Source: Holophagae bacterium (GTDB lineage Bacteria > Acidobacteriota > Thermoanaerobaculia > Thermoanaerobaculales > Sulfomarinibacteraceae). From it: 18,672 bases of DNA. The stretch lies in contig DAOWGJ010000217.1 in assembly GCA_030637505.1 (NCBI GenBank), positions 1 through 18,672 of the forward strand. The letters are read 5' to 3'. A model generated the notes under the pieces. The model did not search any database. It was not told the DNA's origin and was given only the letters and a program-made list of their open reading frames with translations. The position numbers and the translations under genes were made by a program. Below, one piece after another: positions 14,812 to 18,672 of the stretch (positions within the stretch are counted from its first letter, which is position 1; every line of letters starts with the position of its first letter).

Positions 14812-16046
14812 GAAGACCCCTCGACACGGTCATCCCCCGCGTCCGAAGCACGGGGCTCTCCCAGACACTCCAACAGGATCTTCTCCAAACCGACCCCGAT
14901 CCTGGACCAGCTGAAACGGTCGTTCACCAACCGCATCCCATTTTCGATCGTCCTGTGTTTCAGGTCCTCATCTTGCAGCATCCGCACACACTTCGCTGCG
15001 ATATCGACCTCATCCTGACTCCGGCACAGGAGCCCGGTGACGCCGTCTTCGATAATGTCCGGTATGCCGCCGACGTCACTCCCGACCACCGGCGTCCCGC
15101 TGGCCAGGGCCTCGAGCAATACGACGCCGAGACCTTCAACCTTGATCGACGGCAGGACCAGCAGGTCGGCCGAAGCCATGTGAACCGGGATGTCGGTTCG
15201 CGACACCCGGCCAAGAATGGTCACCCGGTCGCCCGACCCAACGGCTGCAATTGTCGAACGGATACGATCCTCATCAGGACCGAATCCAACCAGCGCCAGG
15301 CGGGCTTGCGGCATTTCGGCGGCGATGATCGGCATCGCCCGGACCAGATCGGTGATCCCCTTGTTCTTCGTAAACCGCCCGACGAACAGGATCTGAGGCC
15401 GCCCGTCCCCCAAGACCTCGCGAACGGCAGCCGACGCCAGGTTTTTGCCATAGCGTTCGGGATCGACGCCCATCGGAACCGGCTCGATCCTGGCCTTCGG
15501 GTTGAGCCTTGAAACCAACTGGCCGCTCCGGCGGCTGTTGACCGTACACACGCAACTCCGAGCCAGCACCCAGCGGTCCAGGGCCTTGAAGACCGGATTC
15601 TCCGTGAAGACGTCGCTCCCGTGAGCGGTGACCACCAGGGGCAGTCGGGCCGGTCCGGCGGCCAAGGCCCCCATTAATCCGCTGGTGATCAGCCAATGGC
15701 AATGGATAACGTCAAATGACTCGAAGGCCACAGCCCGAGCTACCGCACAGGCTTGAGCGGCCACGAAGATCGGGAGATTGAGGCGGGCCATCCAGCTTCT
15801 CCGGAGATTGGGAAGGATCCCGCCGTTGTAGCAAAGTCGCTGCGCCGAGGCCGGAATGAAGTACCGAAAACGACGGATCCGGACGCCCTCGACATTCTCA
15901 TTCACCGCTGCGCCCGGCGCGTGGGGTACGATCGTCGTCACCGAATGACCGCGGCGGACCAGCTCCCGGTTCAAGGCCAGCACATAGCCAGGCTCACTGT
16001 CCCCACCAAACCTCGGGTGGGTGGTGGCAATACTGAGAATTTTCAA
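14808..16046 (-). CDS. glycosyltransferase family 4, first gene of seven-gene operon
   Basis: This 412-residue GT-B glycosyltransferase opens MKILSIATTHPRFGGDSEPG, continues with VIHCHWLITSGL and VVTAHGSDVF, and has the C-domain signature ILFVGRFTKNKGITDLVRAM, LALVGFGPDEDRI and KVEGLGVVLLEALASGTPVV, which includes the E-x7-E motif. It likely uses a nucleotide sugar on the cytoplasmic side. It is the first gene of the minus-strand operon, and the structured leader region lies directly upstream. The start is TTG at 16046, as no in-frame ATG or GTG precedes the conserved N-terminal strand. AAGGAT lies about 11 nt upstream, a distant but usable ribosome binding site. Confidence 0.9.
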   Translation of the reverse strand: MKILSIATTHPRFGGDSEPGYVLALNRELVRRGHSVTTIVPHAPGAAVNENVEGVRIRRFRYFIPASAQRLCYNGGILPNLRRSWMARLNLPIFVAAQACAVARAVAFESFDVIHCHWLITSGLMGALAAGPARLPLVVTAHGSDVFTENPVFKALDRWVLARSCVCTVNSRRSGQLVSRLNPKARIEPVPMGVDPERYGKNLASAAVREVLGDGRPQILFVGRFTKNKGITDLVRAMPIIAAEMPQARLALVGFGPDEDRIRSTIAAVGSGDRVTILGRVSRTDIPVHMASADLLVLPSIKVEGLGVVLLEALASGTPVVGSDVGGIPDIIEDGVTGLLCRSQDEVDIAAKCVRMLQDEDLKHRTIENGMRLVNDRFSWSRIGVGLEKILLECLGEPRASDAGDDRVEGSS

Positions 16047-16086
16047 CCTGCCGCCGATCCTTTCAATCTTTCGCTGTCATATCCTA

Positions 16087-16264
16087 ACCCGGCCTTCTCA
16101 CCAGTGATCTGCTGCGGCGCGAAATTCGCAGCGATCTTCGACGTTTTCTTGAAATCGCTCAATCAACGTACCGTAAAGTACGCCTCATTCTCTCATTCTG
16201 CGGAAACGCCGAGTCTCACCGCGTCTTCCGCCCCTCGCGACGAAAACTGATGAGAAGGCCGGGT
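16087..16264 (-). ncRNA. candidate structured leader of the seven-gene operon
   Basis: The arms 16087-16100 and 16251-16264 are perfect 14-nt reverse complements. After one C/A mismatch, which is a G-U pair on the minus strand, they extend by four more pairs (16102-16105 with 16246-16249). Inside this closing helix are three separate hairpins: 16111-16132 (6 bp, GCTGCG with CGCAGC), 16167-16182 (5 bp, CGTAC with GTACG) and 16200-16231 (10 bp with one bulged base). The downstream arm ends 40 nt before the operon's TTG start, a leader-RNA position. The function is unknown. It could instead be DNA-level repeats. Confidence 0.4.
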
Positions 16265-16273
16265 AAACCCGGC
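16258..16273. repeat. perfect hairpin competing with the leader's closing helix
   Basis: GCCGGGTAAACCCGGC is two perfect 7-nt arms around AA, or a 6-bp stem with a 4-nt loop in RNA. It shares 16258-16264 with the closing helix of the candidate leader, so only one of the two can form at a time. This is the usual arrangement of switch-like leaders, but whether it acts so here is inference. Confidence 0.45.
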
Positions 16274-16293
16274 GGAGCTGGAACCAAGAGGAG

Positions 16294-16307
16294 TTGATAC
16301 TTGATAC
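16294..16307 (+). repeat. left direct repeat (TNGATAC heptamer, two copies)
   Basis: Two adjacent copies of TTGATAC make up this 14-nt unit. It matches 16470-16483 at 12 of 14 positions in the same orientation, and the two copies bracket the long hairpin. This could be a target-site-like duplication or a pair of protein-binding sites. Confidence 0.5.
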
Positions 16308-16308
16308 C

Positions 16309-16470
16309 AGTGTACTGCGTCTGACGTTTCTGCCATCAGTTTGCGAGGCATCCGTGCCACTGGCAAGACGCGACGACGCAGTCGTAGTTTGACTACTTCA
16401 AGGAGGAGTAACGCAGCCAGTGGTGCGGAGGTCCGCCAAGAGGTGGTAGAGACTTTAGAGGCAGTACACT
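16309..16470 (+). ncRNA. long imperfect hairpin element (MITE-like or structured RNA)
   Basis: Arms 16309-16337 and 16442-16470 pair at 27 of 29 positions in register (23 Watson-Crick, 4 G-T). After a small bulge, 16340-16364 pairs with 16416-16440 at 21 of 25 positions (17 Watson-Crick, 4 G-T), including a 14-bp helix at 16351-16364/16416-16429. The outermost 10 bp (AGTGTACTGC with GCAGTACACT) is perfect. The 51-nt apical loop holds two mutually exclusive small hairpins, 16373-16385 and 16384-16396. No coding potential is visible. It may be a small non-autonomous mobile element, a structured RNA or a leader of the GT-C gene. Confidence 0.5.
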
Positions 16471-16483
16471 AGATACTCGATAC
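16470..16483 (+). repeat. right direct repeat (TNGATAC heptamer, two copies)
   Basis: TAGATAC and TCGATAC lie back to back. Together they match the left unit at 12 of 14 positions in the same orientation, and the unit starts on the last base of the hairpin's right arm. Confidence 0.5.
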
Positions 16484-16512
16484 TGACCACTCCAAAGGAT
16501 TCGAAAGAGCTC

Positions 16513-18672
16513 TTGAGAAATCACTCCACCCCCCGTGCGAACGTTTTTCTATGGATCATCCTCGCGGTGATCGTGGTCTCAGGCGCCTATCTGCGTTTTG
16601 CCGACATCACCAACGTCGGTCTGCAAGGCAGTGACAACACCTACTACACCAACATCGCCAAACACTGGTCCGAGGGCGAAAGGGTGTACTGCATCGGGGA
16701 GAACTGGACCCTCTACCGGCCGGTCGTCTTCGAAGTCTTCGGCAGAGCCGTTCGGTACCTCGGATTCAATGACTCTTCGATCAAGATCACCAACGCAAGC
16801 CTCGACACCGTCAACATCCTGCTGGTCTTCCTCCTGGCCTTCATCCTGTCCCGCAGAAACCCCTGGGCCGCGTCGTCTGCGGCCGCCGTCTATGCCCTGC
16901 TCCCTTTCACCATCCTGATTTCGAGAAGCGAGCAGACGCACATCCTCTCGACCTCAACCGTCCTGATCGCCTCGATCCTCTTTTCCCTGTCATGGACCTC
17001 TGAAAACCGGGTGACCCGCCTGATGCTGTTGACACTCTCGGGTCTGGCCACAGGGCTCAGCGCCCTGACCCACGAGGATTTGATCTTCACCGCCGCCGGC
17101 CCCGTGCTCCTACTCATTCTCCAGGCCCGGTCCAAGGCCGGCAACACACGGACCTGGCTTCTCTCGGCGGCAGTCCGTGCCGGGACCTACCTTGGTGCCG
17201 TGGTTCTGATGGCCCACCGAATGCTTCTGACCCACCAGGCCGAAGCCCACGAGCGGACTTCGGACATCGTCGGGCACCGCATCGCCCAATCTCAATACCT
17301 GGACTTTCTCGAGCGCCCCCTCAAGTACGCTTGGAATGCCGTCAACGGCGCCGGATCGACCTTCCTCGCCATTCTGATGGTGATTCTCGCCCTGGTTCTC
17401 ATCTCCCGGTGGTGTCTCCGGCTTTTGAGACGGCAGACCGGGTGGGAGCTCCCGGCACCGGCGAACGAGGACCTGCCACTGTGGACCGTTGCCGGCTACC
17501 TCCTTCTCTTCGCCTCGTTCTTCGGCTATTTCGCGGTCCGTCTCTTCGTTCCCCTGATTCCGCTGGTCATCGTCTGGCTGCTCGTCCGAACGGCATCTCT
17601 GGTGTCGGAGGCCGTCGGGCATCGGGCGCTTCCTTCGGTCCTTGCGGCGCTGGCCGCCATGCTGATTTTAACGAACGTCGGGCATTTCGGCGCAATCCGG
17701 GGTTTTGAATTCGCCCATTTCAGGACCTGGACCCCCTTTTCCTTGGCGGACGATCTGCGGCCCGACCGCGGATGGTCCGAGTTTCGGAAGAGACTGACAA
17801 CACCAACCTGGGCCCGGCAGCGGTTCGACGAGCTGGGGAACGTCGTCACCGAAGACTCCCGCCTTCTGGTCGGCGCCAGCACCTTCCACCCCTTTCCCGG
17901 GCGAAGAACTCTCCAAATCGGCTACTACTTCGGGGACAACGCCGTCTACCTCTTCGACCACGACCAACCGTTGGATCAGCTGATTGAAGAAAAAAATATT
18001 GAATACGTGCTGTTTACCACCCATCAGACCTATGATCCTCGGCCCGTCGTATGGGTTGAGCAACAGCGCTATCGCTATGACGGGCGATGGGACCAGAGAA
18101 ACACCCTCACCATGGGGCGTAGTATCAGCTTTGTGGCATTCGAAGACACGGTCCCGGAAGAATTCGATCGACTCCGAGCCGAAATGTACCGCCGAGGGGG
18201 TCGAATCATCCTCGGTCGGGGCGAACTCCTCAAATTACATCCTCATGTCTTCAGCTCCTCCAGTTATGTGGTCTGGACCCTCGATCCGACAGGCTGGGCG
18301 CCGCTCAGGCGTGAGATCGACGCCATCTCTACGAGCCTGGACCAGGCATCGAACGGCCGACTGGGCGAGGCCCTCGCAACGCTCAGGGCCGCTGAGACCG
18401 GGACCCCAAACCTGGGCCGCTTCGGACTTCGGCTGACCGGGGCTCGGATCTTGGCCGAACACGGGCGCCACACCAAGGCGGGCCGACGCCTCTCCGGAGC
18501 CCTCTCCCTGGTACACCGAAACACCACCCTTTGTACAGCCCTGAGAGAGGCCTTCCCTACGCCCCTCGCCACCCGAGAGATGTACCGTCTTTTCGCCGAA
18601 ATGCCGAAATCCACACCCAAGAACCCCACCACCCAGAATCTCCTGATCGGTCTGGCGGTCAACCTCGCCGAG
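16513..18672 (+). CDS. GT-C membrane glycosyltransferase (GT39/ArnT-like) with soluble tail, partial
   Basis: The frame is open from the TTG at 16513 to the right edge, giving 720 residues with the end missing. The N-terminus has a transmembrane helix (about 11-27), then LQGSDNTYYTNIAKHW with Asp41 in the first extracytoplasmic loop, where GT39-type enzymes keep their catalytic acid. About ten hydrophobic segments follow up to about residue 390, for example NILLVFLLAFIL, LLLFASFFGYFAV and LFVPLIPLVIVWLLV. From about 400 on the protein is soluble. Its last third (about 600-690) is rich in Ala/Leu/Arg helices of TPR-like character (GEALATLRAAE, HTKAGRRLSGALSL). GT39/ArnT relatives transfer sugars from polyprenyl-phosphate donors on the outer face of the membrane. 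The exact role here is inferred. An in-frame stop at 16456 limits the start. TTG is the first usual start, with AAGGA 13 nt upstream, so the start is moderately certain. Confidence 0.75.
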   Translation, partial: MRNHSTPRANVFLWIILAVIVVSGAYLRFADITNVGLQGSDNTYYTNIAKHWSEGERVYCIGENWTLYRPVVFEVFGRAVRYLGFNDSSIKITNASLDTVNILLVFLLAFILSRRNPWAASSAAAVYALLPFTILISRSEQTHILSTSTVLIASILFSLSWTSENRVTRLMLLTLSGLATGLSALTHEDLIFTAAGPVLLLILQARSKAGNTRTWLLSAAVRAGTYLGAVVLMAHRMLLTHQAEAHERTSDIVGHRIAQSQYLDFLERPLKYAWNAVNGAGSTFLAILMVILALVLISRWCLRLLRRQTGWELPAPANEDLPLWTVAGYLLLFASFFGYFAVRLFVPLIPLVIVWLLVRTASLVSEAVGHRALPSVLAALAAMLILTNVGHFGAIRGFEFAHFRTWTPFSLADDLRPDRGWSEFRKRLTTPTWARQRFDELGNVVTEDSRLLVGASTFHPFPGRRTLQIGYYFGDNAVYLFDHDQPLDQLIEEKNIEYVLFTTHQTYDPRPVVWVEQQRYRYDGRWDQRNTLTMGRSISFVAFEDTVPEEFDRLRAEMYRRGGRIILGRGELLKLHPHVFSSSSYVVWTLDPTGWAPLRREIDAISTSLDQASNGRLGEALATLRAAETGTPNLGRFGLRLTGARILAEHGRHTKAGRRLSGALSLVHRNTTLCTALREAFPTPLATREMYRLFAEMPKSTPKNPTTQNLLIGLAVNLAE

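Larger units (their letters stand above)
16047..16512. other. long non-coding gap between divergent operon and GT-C gene
   Basis: This 466-bp stretch is the largest gap in the window, and I found no credible gene in it. It contains two structured elements, listed separately: a multi-branched fold at 16087-16264 next to the minus-strand operon, and a long imperfect hairpin with flanking direct repeats at 16294-16484 next to the plus-strand gene. No clear sigma-70 promoter was recognised in either direction. Confidence 0.6.

Noticed and set aside
16087..16470. CRISPR array or tRNA cluster as explanation for the repeats and hairpins
   Set aside because: There are no regularly spaced identical repeats with unique spacers, and no acceptor/T-loop signature (GGTTCRA) with cloverleaf spacing of a tRNA.
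16579..17622. Minus-strand open frames opposite the GT-C gene
   Set aside because: The plus frame is continuous for 720 codons with membrane helices. The minus frames are short and of low-complexity composition typical of antisense frames.

Overview
The window is 18.7 kb of GC-rich DNA (about 60% by eye). It is tightly packed with genes for building, modifying and exporting a surface glycan such as an O-antigen, capsule or exopolysaccharide. Several features suggest a free-living, probably Gram-negative bacterium, perhaps from a poorly cultured lineage related to Acidobacteriota: a lipoprotein-type sulfatase-fold enzyme, an MOP-family flippase, two sulfatase-fold proteins ending in an 'ALGY' tail, and frequent GTG/TTG starts. 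No rRNA, tRNA, transposase or CRISPR array was seen, so the taxonomy is inference only.

Layout, left to right. (1) 1-2173, minus strand: a sulfatase-fold lipoprotein, then a SAM methyltransferase cut by the left edge. (2) 2174-2492: a divergent regulatory gap with an operator-like palindrome. (3) 2493-5379, plus strand: a second sulfatase-fold enzyme and a flippase, one base apart. (4) 5357-6550, minus strand: a radical SAM enzyme of the ThiH/HydG type. It overlaps the flippase tail by 23 bp and diverges from (5) 6628-7914, plus strand: a CapK/phenylacetate-CoA-ligase-like adenylating enzyme. (6) 7941-16046, minus strand: a seven-gene operon. In transcription order it encodes two GT4 glycosyltransferases, a SAM methyltransferase, a B12-type radical SAM protein, a radical SAM protein with an auxiliary cysteine cluster, a polysaccharide pyruvyl transferase-like protein and a GT2 glycosyltransferase. 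Five of the six junctions are 1-4 bp stop/start overlaps. (7) 16047-16512: a long non-coding gap. (8) 16513 to the right edge, plus strand: a large GT-C (GT39/ArnT-like) membrane protein with a soluble tail, incomplete.

Working model (inference): the glycosyltransferases assemble an oligosaccharide on a lipid carrier. The methyltransferases, pyruvyl transferase, adenylating enzyme and three radical SAM enzymes add unusual groups. The flippase moves the lipid-linked unit across the membrane, and the GT-C protein and the lipoprotein sulfatase-fold enzyme act outside. No polymerase, initiating transferase or ligase is visible, so the locus probably continues past both ends.

The most unusual content is the 466-bp gap at 16047-16512. 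It holds two separate structured elements. One is a multi-branched fold closed by a 14-bp perfect helix (16087-16264), in the leader position of the seven-gene operon, with a competing hairpin. The other is a 162-nt long imperfect hairpin (16309-16470) flanked by 14-nt direct repeats. Among proteins, the ThiH-like enzyme away from any thiamine gene and the two sulfatase-fold enzymes with Thr where Cys/Ser is expected deserve attention.
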